From contig OENT01000236.1 in the NCBI GenBank assembly GCA_900239685.1, forward strand, positions 62,001 through 126,000: 64,000 nucleotides of DNA, given 5' to 3'. Made by a program: the position numbers and the translations under genes. The stretch comes from Rotaria macrura. Taxonomy: Eukaryota; Rotifera; Eurotatoria; Philodinida; Philodinidae. The notes under the pieces were generated by a model, which was not told the DNA's origin, made no database searches, and was given only the letters and a program-made list of their open reading frames with translations. Each line of letters begins with the position of its first letter. Positions within the stretch are counted from its first letter, which is position 1. Positions 12,585 to 24,083 of this stretch are shown here, one piece after another.

Positions 12585-14359
12585 TTAAACAAGTTCAAAG
12601 TCATCTTCCGAATCAAGAGATAGCACTTAAAAAAAGAACAAGAAAGATGAATTTCAAACTGTTAATATATATCAGATGTATACCTTCATGTTGATCAGTT
12701 TTTTCTGCAAGAGCATCAAATGGATTTTTTTCGCATATTTCAAACATTGGTCTATGCGGAAGATTCTAAAATACATATTTTTTCTAGCTAAGTTAGAAAA
12801 GAAACGTTTTTTTTTCTGGTCTTATTTTTACTTGTCGTAATTTCATAATCAAATCATCGAATTCATTTTCGGTTTTACAAGCAAACGCCTAAACGAAAAG
12901 AACATTTTAATATCATAGAAATTACTATTCGTACCAAAGCAAGGGATGGATCAAGCCCAGTAAACTTCATTCTATTAACTCTATCACAATGAAACGATGA
13001 ATCATCGGAATTAAGCGTTGTATCCACGTGTACTTGTGTCACATGTGGATCTAAGTATAGAAGTTCATCGTTTTCTAAATATCCAATAAAGTAATGTGCA
13101 TGATTAGGTTTTCCACCAATAAATCCAAGTGTTTGAGGTAAACGAATACATAGCTAGAAGAAAATGAAATTAAAAAAAATAAATATAAATATTCATTGAT
13201 GAATGAAAATTTTACATACTTTTAATTGATCGATATATTCCACATTAACATCATTCAAACCTAATCGTAAGGGTATTATAATAACTAATGGTTTCCAAGT
13301 AGTTTGTGACTCGTTTGTTTTCTTGATTAGATTGGGGATGTTTGAATTAATTTGACATAAGTTACCTTAATAAATAGATTTTATCGTAGTCCTTTTTTCT
13401 CATAGTCTCAAAGAGCAACTAACGGATTTCATTTAGCACAAGTGTGTTATCCATAGCAACATGTACATGAACTTGTTTATCGAATTCATTCGAAGCAATT
13501 CGTCTAAATCAATCCATAAGTTTAATTTTTTTTTCATATGTAATCTTAACTACCGAAGTACTTGAGCTATTGTATTTGGACCGAACCATTGCCCAATATT
13601 TTTTCCTTCCGAATCACCCATTTGAACTAAAATAAACATACACAGAAAAAAACAAACTCACTTTCAATAAATGTATTTACTAACTCTACAAACCGATTTG
13701 ATGTATTGAATACGATGAATGACGTTTATCAATAAACCTGTTTAATATTTCCCAATATACTGGATCAGTTATATTTGAACGCCATCGAAAATCTAGTTTA
13801 TTGATATTTTTCGTTTTATATATGTTTCGAAAGTTTTAAACATACATCGTCCAGCTGGTAGGAAAAATCGCAGATAAGCTTCAGCTAACATCATTTGACC
13901 ACAGCGCATCATACAACCCCAGCCTGTATCTTTAGTTGGACCCGATGGACCACCTAAACATATATGTATTGCTTTGGTATATTCATAATCAAATGTATTT
14001 AGTAAAAAAACCTTTCTTTCTATCGACTCAGTTGCAAGCAGCAACTACTCACCGATGGGAGCGAATCCAGTTCGATATGTGAACCAAAATCTACTACTGA
14101 CGTCACCCATTATAGCGTAAGTATCTAATAATAACAAAAACAGGTAACCAATTCAAAACTATTTTCAGATTAGTCACCATTTGGAGTTTTATACTTAACA
14201 CCAAGGATAAACAATTCAGTGTCGATATCAGATAAATTAACGCTATCAGGTCCATTTCTATCTAACATGGACGCGGCAAAACTAAGAGCTATATGAATGA
14301 AGAATGACAATGAATATGATTGATTCAATTACAATAGTATTCTCACCCGCACTATTCAT
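12585..14359 (-). CDS. ATG4: Cysteine protease ATG4 (autophagin)
   Basis: Twelve small exons, 14359-14347, 14288-14178, 14124-14053, 13953-13846, 13792-13694, 13626-13554, 13503-13424, 13365-13220, 13153-12935, 12888-12832, 12765-12684 and 12625-12585, give 366 residues, close to the usual 390 or so. ATG4 cleaves pro-ATG8/LC3 to expose its C-terminal glycine and removes ATG8 from lipid, so it controls autophagosome formation in the cytosol. The catalytic triad is visible: Cys79 in DTGWGCMMRCGQ, then Asp269 and His271 in LDPHVTQ. Other family blocks are RFWFTYR, GQWFGPNT, VAMDNT and GFIGGKPNHAHYFIGYL. The C-terminus ends EDDFELV, an acidic stretch plus F-x-x-V that fits an ATG8-interacting (LIR) motif. 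The 13-nt first exon (MNSA plus one base) is the least certain part; a start at 14268 is the alternative. Confidence 0.93.
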
Positions 14360-14871
14360 TGTACGTAGCAGTTTGTATCGATAAACATAGAATTGTATAC
14401 GAAAATAGAACTCTCGTAAGAGAGCGAAAAGCTTCGAATAATAATCAAATTTACAACAAATAACAATGAATATAAACAATAGAACAAAGACCAACAACAT
14501 GTACGTATTGGTATAATCAGATACGACACATGCACAACAGCACACAGCTCAGCAGCTCACTCATTATTTCGATTGGGTAAATTTATTATTCAATAAAATA
14601 AATGTTGAATAGTGCGAGAGCAGTGTTTGGATTAACAAAAAAGGAGACAATTGTTTTTTTGAAAAATAAATAAGTCACATGCACAGATAAATTTGCCCTT
14701 TTTCCCTTAAATGATAACAAATGATGTCGCTAGCAGGCAGGGATATTGGCAGAAAAATAACTAATTATTCTATTATGTGTGACAAACGTTTGACAATTAT
14801 TATAGACGTGACAATGACTAATAGTATAAGGAGAAAGTTCTGTTTTATTTCATGATGTTTCTTTTTCGATA

Positions 14872-17800
14872 TTAATGATGTCCACACCCTCCCTGTTGAC
14901 ATTTTGGTACTGGCGGTGGTACGTCCATAGCAGGACTACCAGCAAAGAATCCAAAAGGTTGCAGACGAAATCCAACGGTTTCAACAGGCATAACAGGCCA
15001 ATCTTCAGGACGAACAATATGGTTCGTTCCAAATGTATACCATGTAACAAGATCAGATTCAGTTAATGAATCGTCTTTATGTTTTTCACTATAAGTAGAA
15101 ACACCATCATCACCTTTCGATTGATTTGGAAACTGACCAGCTGCATAGAATTCATCTGCATTATATGTTGTTCCCCATAAATGGCATTGTGCAAATGCAC
15201 TTCTACCACCTTGTGAAGAATTTACATCACAAATCGGAAAACATGCTTGACCCAATGGAACAATTTTGTAACCAACTGGTTGATTCACATGATTTTTAAC
15301 TTGAGGGTTGATGATTTTCCAAACACGCCCTTTCTTTGCATCATGTAATCGACGTGCTTCACCGACAGTTTTAAGAACTGTTTCTTTGGCTATCCATGCA
15401 TTACCTTCTGGATTATCTGGTCCTCTTGGTATAGGTTCACAATTGATTTCGACAAGTGAGTTTTTGATACCATCAAGCATCCAATCGATTCGCATATTAA
15501 AAAAATGCTGATGATGTGGACCATATAGACCCTCGGCTACTAAACCACCAGATACTGGCGTTTTTCCATTTTCAATAGCACCTGTAAAAGACATCAGTTT
15601 TCTCTATGCTGTCTAGTAAGAAAAAAAGCAATTCTTTTTGTGTACCTGGTGCGATAATACCCGTAAGTTTAGCTTCAAATTGAATAGTACCATCTTGCAT
15701 GAAATACCAAAAAAGACCGTATTCATAATTGCCAACTGTAATTATAGATGAAACAACAAGACGTCTTAGACGACGACACTGAGATCGTTGTGTGACAAAT
15801 CTAATGTAACAATATTCTTCCTTAGGTTAGAATGATGTGTTATTTATATTACTCTGTATGTTTCCAAAGTAATCCAATATCTTCTTCATGAATACACACG
15901 GCATTTTTCAATGGTACGGCTTTACCTTGATTATCATTTAGGGCAACATCCAAATAGCGAATTTCACCAAGGCAATCACATCCAAGTACTAAGCTATTTG
16001 TTAATAATCCCAAAGTAGCTTCACCAACATCGAATGCATTTTTGTAGTTATGTGCAGGACTGCTATCACCGTAAGGTACCCACATTTCACTGATTGCTGC
16101 GCGATAGAAAATAGATCTCCAACGATTTTGATCAAAATATTCGACCATATTTATTGTAAGTCCTGAAAAAAAGATACAAAATAAAATATTCATTTTTATT
16201 GATGAAAAGTAATTTGAATAAAAAGAAACTATGTAATGTTGACCTTCACGAACATTAAATCCAACTCGAAAACGCCATTTTTGCCATGAAATTTGATAAT
16301 TGTCAATTTGAAACGATGGACCTTCTGGTTGAGTTATAATATACGGCTTAAGATCTTTGCGAATACCATCAGGAAAATATGGTACATTATCTGGTGATTT
16401 AATTCCTTCTGGATCATAATTACCAGATTTCGGAGGTAGTGGTACAATCATGAAATCTTCGACTTCAACAGTAAATGAATCTAAATCGACCGTTATAACC
16501 AGACCATCAATATGATGAGCATAATAATTGTCATGCTCCCATTTCTTAACAGCAGCATACGGACGAAAAATTCGTCGTTTCGCTGCTGAATCATCCTCAT
16601 TGCGATAACCACATGAAAATGGATAAAAAACGACATCATCCATTTTGATATTTCGTTTGGCGAATGCAGCTAATAAAGCTTCGCTTGCATGCAATGCATT
16701 ATCAGCTTCGTTCATTTCATCATACGTTAAACTTGGTTGCACATTTTTATGTTCAATAAAATCTTCAATAGATTTTTTGATTAAATCAATAACTACTTGA
16801 TAAGTCGTGCGATTTTTTGGATCCCGTACAATCGCAGTTACTGATCTTTGTAAGGGATCATTTGGTTTATAGTTAATCACATAATTTTTATCTTCAGGCT
16901 CATTGAGTATGATTGTTATAATGCGCATATAACTTTGAAATTGTGATGATTCATTAAGTAAACGAGTTGCCAAATTAATTTCATCTAAGTAAAGAAATAG
17001 AAAAAATTTAAATGACGTGTTCAATATGATATGTTGAATTATGTAGTTATGATGGAAGATGAAAATACAATCTATGTTTTTTTTCCTTTTTGGAAATATT
17101 CGGAACAGATGCACAAGACCATTGACTGCGGGGCAATCATGTTATTAGTGGATGAAGACCGACCTCAAAAGAGAGACGAAGAAATATTGATTGACAAACG
17201 CCTTGAAAATAAACAGGAGCATCTTACTAGCTATAAGAAAAATGATCCCTTTATTAAAACTGGTGGCACTCATCGAACAGTATACAATTATATTCAAGAT
17301 ATTTGAAAACGATATCATATTAAAGAAAAACTAATGATAAACCAAAATAAACTCCTCTTTCAATGCGTAAGCTACCAAGTTGGATTATCTTTCAATTGAT
17401 CACTTTACTCGTAAAGCTCGATTTACTGACATGTATTTTCAAATTGCAATGTACTACTAGTCAGGATGTCACTAGCTATAATATAATTCTGTAAAAAGTA
17501 TCAATGATATATCCCCGCGGAAAGAATGATAACATCGTTGTGACGAACATCTATTCTCAGGATTCGTTGATACGTGTGAAGAATATAAGCACTTAACATA
17601 AACGAGGTCTTGTAGTTAGAGATAAGATACGGTGCCGTTGTAGGGAAGCTATAAGACTATTGAAACTATCGTTAGACAACACTATCTATCATAAGCACTC
17701 TCAAAGATGCTTGTAATCTGCTTTGTCTTTGTATAGTTCAACAAGTAAATTTGCAACATAGTCATCAGTTCAAACAAATGTACAACTTGTGTCGTATGTG

Positions 17801-18163
17801 AATTTATCATTAAAGTCACATTAGCAACTCAAGTTATTGTTTTTTCTTTGTATATGAATGATTGAGGTGTGACATATTGATCAATAGAAACTATAAACTA
17901 AACGGCAACTGTTTGAATTAACAATGTATTTACTTGATTTGATATACATCATGAATAATAATGACTTGAGATTTATGTTCATGATATTTACCGATATTTA
18001 ATGGGTCAAGTGGATGTTGAATGGGTGACGAAACTTCACTGGATATACTATTTGCTGGTGGAACTTTCTCTTTTTCATCGTTATCGGTTGAAATGAGTGC
18101 AGGATGTACTGTCAATTGCTCTTGCGATGTTTGATCATTGTCGTGTTCTATTGATTTATCCAT
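14872..18163 (-). CDS. Copper amine oxidase (topaquinone type), bacterial/fungal-like
   Basis: Exons 18163-17992, 16984-16244, 16162-15853, 15800-15646 and 15581-14872 give 695 residues. The enzyme oxidises primary amines to aldehydes with release of ammonia and hydrogen peroxide. Visible landmarks are HPLDPLNIDEI spanning the exon 1/2 junction, the catalytic base Asp349 in NAFDVGE, Tyr433 in VGNYEYG (the topaquinone precursor), copper ligands His483 and His485 in GPHHQHFFN, and a third candidate His in TNHIVRPEDWP. The Asp-to-Tyr spacing of 84 is that of the family. There is no signal peptide or membrane anchor, unlike animal AOC1-3. The N-terminal block and the NYEYG-type active site resemble bacterial, fungal or plant enzymes rather than the animal NYDY type. 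That makes horizontal origin plausible, since domesticated by introns. Intron 1 is about 1 kb; the others are 52-81 nt. Confidence 0.92.
16985..17991 (-). other. Long first intron of the amine oxidase gene
   Basis: Donor GTAAAT at 17991 and acceptor TTACTTAG ending at 16985 bound a 1,007-nt intron. It restores HPLDPLNIDEI exactly in phase 1, which is why I accept it. Short open frames inside it (for example 17031-17306, plus strand) look like chance. Nothing else was seen. Confidence 0.75.
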
Positions 18164-18609
18164 ATTATTCCACCTAGATTAATCTATATCTTCAACAAAA
18201 GATTATATAACACAGTGAGGGTTTATATGTTCAGTGTCTTTTTTGTGTCTTTGACGAAACAAAATAAGCGTACTTTGCTTTCATTCGTTTGCACGACGAT
18301 CAAAGACTATTTATAGACCCTCTAGCTACCTCTTATCTCTTTATATAGTTTAGTTCGTTCTTGGGATATGGTAGCATTTTTTTTTCTTCTAGAAAGATGA
18401 AGGTTGCGTAGAATAGACGAATAACATTGCAGGTCATTTTGTCCCTTATCTTTATCATATTTTGTTTCATCATGGTGCGATGCAAATACTACTAACGATC
18501 ATATGATAGCAATCGAATTTCGTTTTTCTTTTTTATTTCAATACAAGTGATGACTAGTAAAACAAAACAAAAAAAGCAACAGAAAACAAAAGGCAAAATA
18601 GAAATTCAT

Positions 18610-19665
18610 TTAAGCTAAAATTAAAACTACATCTGCATTATTTTTATTCGAAATTATTTTTGGATATTCTTCATAAAATCGACTAACATATTCATTAGCA
18701 AGAATATGTTGATCCATATAGTGATAATCATTTAATTTTACCGAATCAGTTGTTGATATGGTCGATGGTGTACGTTCGTGCCGATTAATTGTAAATATAG
18801 ATTGATCTGAAGAGAGGTCTTTTTCTTGTTCAAATATATGTTTAGATGTATTACGCAACAAGCACCATAATAAAAAAAGAAATACTATGAAAAGGAAACT
18901 TATTAGTAAGATTAATATTAAAATATATTGATTATAATCATGTTTCAATACATGAATAGATCTTGAATGTAAGCAACGTTGTAAATCATACGAACAACTT
19001 GATGTTGTATCGATGCAATATTTATTGTTTTGATAAAGTTTTAATGGTACGGTACCTGGCCGACATAAACATATGTTTTCTACACAGATCGATGTACGTT
19101 TGTTACATGTAGTACATGATGTTATGTTACCATTAATTGAATTTTCATATTCAATACGAAATCGAAAAACATCATTCGGTTTCAATTGATATTTATTTGA
19201 ATCTATTTGAAATGAACAATTAGATAATAGAAGAGTATATTCGCCTGTATACAGTAGTGGAACATTCGTCATAGATAATATTGTTTTTAGATTTAAATAT
19301 GTTCGTGTTGATTCATAATTCTTTTTCGTTAAAACATTGGTTATAGTTGATGAACATTGTGTGAACGGTAAATATAATTTGGAATGAATATTTTCTGGAT
19401 ATTTACATTGAACAAAGAATGGTATTAAAGCAAAAGTTTGAGATAGATATGTATATATATGTCCTGGTATAAACGTATTATTTGATGATAGCGAATAAAC
19501 AGCTTGAATATGTAATGTACGAGAATCGTTTGATGTCCAAAGAAGATTTAAATATTCTTTGTAAAGATCAATTACAAATGTACAATTTTCGAGATATATG
19601 ATCGTTGACGATACTTGATTTAGAGTCAAAAACGTTATCAGAATAGACCAATGTAGAAATGTCAT
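18610..19665 (-). CDS. Single-pass membrane protein of unknown family
   Basis: An uninterrupted frame of 351 residues starting with ATG at 19665. Residues 1-20 form a signal peptide (hydrophobic, ending near QVSS). The extracellular part, to about residue 245, has many Asn-x-Ser/Thr sites and paired cysteines. A compact Cys cluster near 175-220 (CTTCNKRTSICVENICLC) resembles an EGF-like or similar small disulphide module. One transmembrane helix near 248-272 (ILILILLISFLFIVFLFLLW) is followed by a cytoplasmic tail of about 75 residues rich in Ser/Thr/Asp. I do not recognise the family. A surface receptor or adhesion protein is possible but unproven. The lack of introns is unusual beside its neighbours. 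It ends about 450 bases before the amine oxidase start. Confidence 0.75.
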   Translation of the reverse strand: MTFLHWSILITFLTLNQVSSTIIYLENCTFVIDLYKEYLNLLWTSNDSRTLHIQAVYSLSSNNTFIPGHIYTYLSQTFALIPFFVQCKYPENIHSKLYLPFTQCSSTITNVLTKKNYESTRTYLNLKTILSMTNVPLLYTGEYTLLLSNCSFQIDSNKYQLKPNDVFRFRIEYENSINGNITSCTTCNKRTSICVENICLCRPGTVPLKLYQNNKYCIDTTSSCSYDLQRCLHSRSIHVLKHDYNQYILILILLISFLFIVFLFLLWCLLRNTSKHIFEQEKDLSSDQSIFTINRHERTPSTISTTDSVKLNDYHYMDQHILANEYVSRFYEEYPKIISNKNNADVVLILA

Positions 19666-22600
19666 CTCTGTCTAGAAGATAAAAATAAAGTACTAAATAG
19701 AACTATCATGGTTTGTTCAAAAGAGAAAAAAACACTTGTGTAGTGCTGCCCATGAAGTTTAGTAATGAGCATGTATTATTCTACCTATGTTTGTATATGT
19801 AGTATATGCTTGTATGCACACACAATGTTCAAACGATCATGCAGCCAGTTCTAGCCACTTGAATTGCATAGTGTGCGCAAGTGTACATACATATGAAGTG
19901 TACTGTCCTTGCATTGGCCTATAGTCTGAGAGAATCGATTATTAAAGAACAGAACAATAGATGAGAGAAAGAAAGGGACCTTATTATTGTTTCATTTGCA
20001 TGACTTGTTGTCGGTCAAATGATCTTCAATCTCTAATAGATCAATCTTTCTCAATCGAAATAAGACAATCTTTAATCCAGAAAAGTAAATCTACTTACTC
20101 TTCTCGCGAAGAATATCAATGATTCTAATCTTTTCATTTCGTACACTAATGCAGAGAGTAATCGATGTTCACTGTGCATCAGCTTGAACAATCATTTCTG
20201 TCACTATTTTTCTATTATTTCTTGTGTCTCTATCGTACGGATGACATACTCATAAAGCACAGCTTGCATATATTAACGAACAAAAAAAGTTTGTTCAATC
20301 TCTGTCTAGCATTATGATTTGCAATATACATGCATATGGCACCGAGAATACAAAAAAAAAAGAAGCAATGCAATTACTTTTTATTTTAAATTCTTTCATT
20401 TTCTCGTCTATGTGTGTTCATCAAACAAATGAGTCACTTCACATACGTATGCAATAGACACACTAGCAGCTAAATAGATTCTACAATAGATGAAATTTGA
20501 GTAGTTGATAACAAGAGAAAATAAAAATACATAACGAAAGGCAAATCGATCAATTGTCAAGTGAGCCATATAAATATAAAGATGGAATTAAAAACAATAT
20601 TGAAATGAGATTAAACTATTGTAGAAATGTGATGAATGAAGTATGAGTACATTCTGTCACCAATGACAATAAAGAATATTCGGGCATCATCTATATTTCT
20701 ATTAGATTCATATTTTTTTTTCATTTGTGTCTAATAGCCTTTAGCATGCACTTATATGAAGTTCGATTTATTTGATTCAGATGATTAATTTCGTAAAAAT
20801 TAATTTCATAGTGAATATTTGAAAAAATTAATTTTTTTCTCTATGTCAGATCACGAACACATCTTATACGATCGGTTTAAATGCATACATAGTAGTTCAT
20901 CGAATCTGAATACTGTTTCTAGATATCATTAGAATAGGACTAAATAATTCTTATTTCCTTGAATCTGTCATGCTACACTTAATCATTCTCTATTTCGATT
21001 AGCCTAAAATCGCTGTAGTTTACGTTTTTTTTTACTTTAAAAAAATACAAGTTCATTCATTTGAGCGTTATCGATTAAATCTTGATTTTTAATGATCTCT
21101 CAATAAAATGTCCAAACATTTCTAGAACAAAGTAGTACTGTATGATTCACTGAAAATTGTTAAGAGATTTTAACAAAAAATGAAGTATAATATACTGTTA
21201 CGTTTGATTGAACGATATTAAATACTTACATGAATCGTTGATATGAAAAAGCATATACTCTCAGAAGGACTACTCATTGATTCATAACAATTCAATTAGG
21301 TTGTTTTTTTTATTAAGTTTAATTGTTAATGAAGATCGTGTCATAAGAAATAATAAGATACAAAATATGATGGAAATCATGTTCCAATGATTTTCTTCTA
21401 TATTATTTTACTCATAGAATACAATATTTATTATTATTCATTAGAGACTACAAGAAGAAATTATTTCCATGCAGATTTTAACCTGATCGAAGTTAATACA
21501 GATCAATTTTCTAAATCAATAAAGATTTAAATTTCTTTACCATACAATCAAAGATTTAATTCATGCATATAATATGCATGTGTAAATTCTGAAAATTTGC
21601 TTCACTTTTTTTCACGATGAATCTAAGATATGTAAAACAATAAATAAAACTAGTTAGTTCGAATGATTACTAAAATTTATTTCCGTTCAATATCACATAA
21701 GCTTCAAGATTAAATTTTATAGATAATCACACAGGAATTAGGTAGTTATAAAACATATCGAATTGATAATTTTTGTCACAGTAAATCTCTGAAAAAAATG
21801 ACATTTCTATTTTTACCGTCAGAACTCACGTTGCTTTGACTTCATTGATTCTACAAAACCTTCTTTGATTAAATATAGAATAGATTTATGCTCAAAGTAA
21901 TAGAATATGAGAAATTCGATCGATAAAATAAATATCGATCACATATTTCAAACACGAACAACATGGATGTGCTTTTGTGTTTTCGTTAGAATGGTATTGA
22001 AGATTTTTATTGTGTGATGCATTAAAATGTGATGTCCCTTGTGAACTAATCAATCGCTTTTAATCTAAAATCATCTTTTTTGATTATTATTTATAATGTA
22101 TGTATGAATGTCTGATATAATTCCCTGTAGATTTTACTTTCTGCACTAGTGAGTCTATTCGAGTTTAGCTATTTTAGCTAGAAATAAATTCTAAGAAATT
22201 ATTAAATTACCGAACCAGACCTTGGATATTTATAGAATGAAATAAAGTATCACGATATGTTCCGACAAGCATCACTTCCACACGATAGAATAGAAACCAG
22301 GATGTAGAGTTCTAAATTTCCATTAGGAAAAAATTGACTTTTATTAAAACATACACTTGATATTTGCAATTGCCTAACATGCAAAGCTCTATTGAAAATA
22401 CTTTCTCATTCATCTAGAACTACAGTTCTTATGAAATTCTCATTTTACTTCTTCTTGATTGTTCCTCTCTTAAATATTGCGTTCTCTTCTTCTTCTACAG
22501 ATATAATATTAGCGGAAAACATCTTGCATTGAAAACTCTCCAATCTAATATAGATTTGCATTTTGATTGCAGGTATAACAAGTTTTTGTTCTCTTTTCTT

Positions 22601-23589
22601 CTACTGAAAATGTCAAAGATCTTCTATCGACAATGTCTATCTTCATAGAACATACAACAAAACGTATCAAAACAAAAACAATTTTCAACAATGCAGAACG
22701 TTTAACTCAAGCAGAATCTCATGATAGATCTTACAAATGTTAAAAAAACAAGCTATAATATTTTTTTCAAATTTCTCATGAGACATTATAGTAAGTTGTA
22801 TTTGGAAACATGAATGTTTCATTGTTGACAAAAATGAATATGAAGATACTCCTCTATTTTATTGCTGTATTAAGTGTACTCGACTGATATTTGAATAATA
22901 AAATTTCACATGAGTTCCTATTAATGCTATCTTTACATTTCAGATGTTATAAAAGAAAGTTTTCGAAAAGACACAAATTGCAAAATCTCTCGTATATCGA
23001 AAGTTGAAAATAATACTTTCGAAGTAGAACAATTCTTTAAAATTTAAAATAGTCTCATACGTCACTCAATCATCAATCGACAAGAGTAAATATTGTTCTA
23101 GAAAATTTACTCGTTTACAAAAAAATTAAACATAATAATGAAAAAATTACTTTTTATTAGGAAAACAAAACGCGAACCACATGAGATTACACAATATTTC
23201 ATATGTATTATACAAGTATCCATTATGGTATGAAGAATGTTAAGAAGAAAACCTTACTTTTCTATGATAATCAAATAAATCATTTGGAATTTACTGTCAA
23301 GAACAATGAAATTTCCTAGCAGAATTTAATTTAATTTAGCATATCCTTTGTTGTTTCCCGTATATATATATATATAATGCAAACAAAATTCATCCATATA
23401 TGATTGAACTAAAGTATTCGTCTAGTCAAAAATGTACATAAATAAAATAAAGATAACGAGTCATCATAGAAAATATTTCGTTAGATTTTTCACTCACAAT
23501 TCTTCGATGAAATCATTTTGAAAGAAAAAGAAACAAACAAATTTGTTTTGATACGTAGTTTCATCACATGACTGATGAATTTCTCTATT
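19666..23589. other. Gene-poor AT-rich interval
   Basis: About 3.9 kb with no open frame that I can support and no recognisable RNA gene. It contains homopolymer runs, a TA microsatellite at about 23361-23376 and scattered short palindromes such as ATGCATATAATATGCAT near 21564-21580. It should include the upstream region of the minus-strand membrane-protein gene (19670 onward). Confidence 0.4.
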
Positions 23590-24083
23590 CTACAAACATT
23601 TTCGAATACAACGTTCTTCACCCATGATTAACCATCGACGACATAAACATCGATCAGAACAACAGTGTTCATCACGTGAACAAATTACTGATGATAAACG
23701 ACATGATTCTCCTAGAATAGATCATATTTTTATAATGAAATAGTAAATTCGATTAAGAATGTATATGTGTATGTATTTCTAAAATCTACCAGCATATAAT
23801 CCTGGAAGACTACGTCGTGATGATTGTGTATAACGAAATACATCTGAATAGTAAGATGTTTGATCATATATGAAATGGTTATAGCCTCGTTGAAATACTA
23901 TTCGAACAAGATCACCAATATCGGTTGCTAAATAATAGAAAGAAATGTTATTCTTTTTGCTTGTAACGATTTCGTAAAATTCTTACTATATGATTTTTTT
24001 CTCACACTCAGGACAGGTACTATGAACAGTATGATCGCGAAAAAGATATGAATAGTTGTGAAAACATTTATGATTCTACGCAT
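23590..24083 (-). CDS. Small secreted eight-cysteine peptide precursor, knottin-like spacing
   Basis: Three exons, 24083-23987, 23927-23790 and 23711-23590, join in frame (all phase 1) to 118 residues. Introns are 59 and 78 nt. Residues 1-27 form a strong signal peptide (hydrophobic core IFFAIILFIVPVLS). The middle, residues 33-79, is aromatic-rich without cysteine and holds a dibasic Arg-Arg that could be a processing site. The C-terminal 38 residues carry all eight cysteines with spacing C-x6-C-x5-CC-x3-C-x-C-x10-C-x3-C, the pattern of inhibitor-cystine-knot (knottin) peptides. Such folds occur in neuropeptide-like hormones, protease inhibitors, antimicrobial peptides and channel modulators; I cannot choose among them. 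Secretion is well supported, function is not. Most of this gene is in pieces shorter than usual ORF cut-offs, so it is easily missed. Confidence 0.72.

Noticed and set aside
15849-17114. Single 421-residue amine oxidase frame with an internal hydrophobic insert
   Set aside because: The insert is an in-frame intron (16243-16163) and the N-terminal part lies in intron 1; splicing restores the family sequence.
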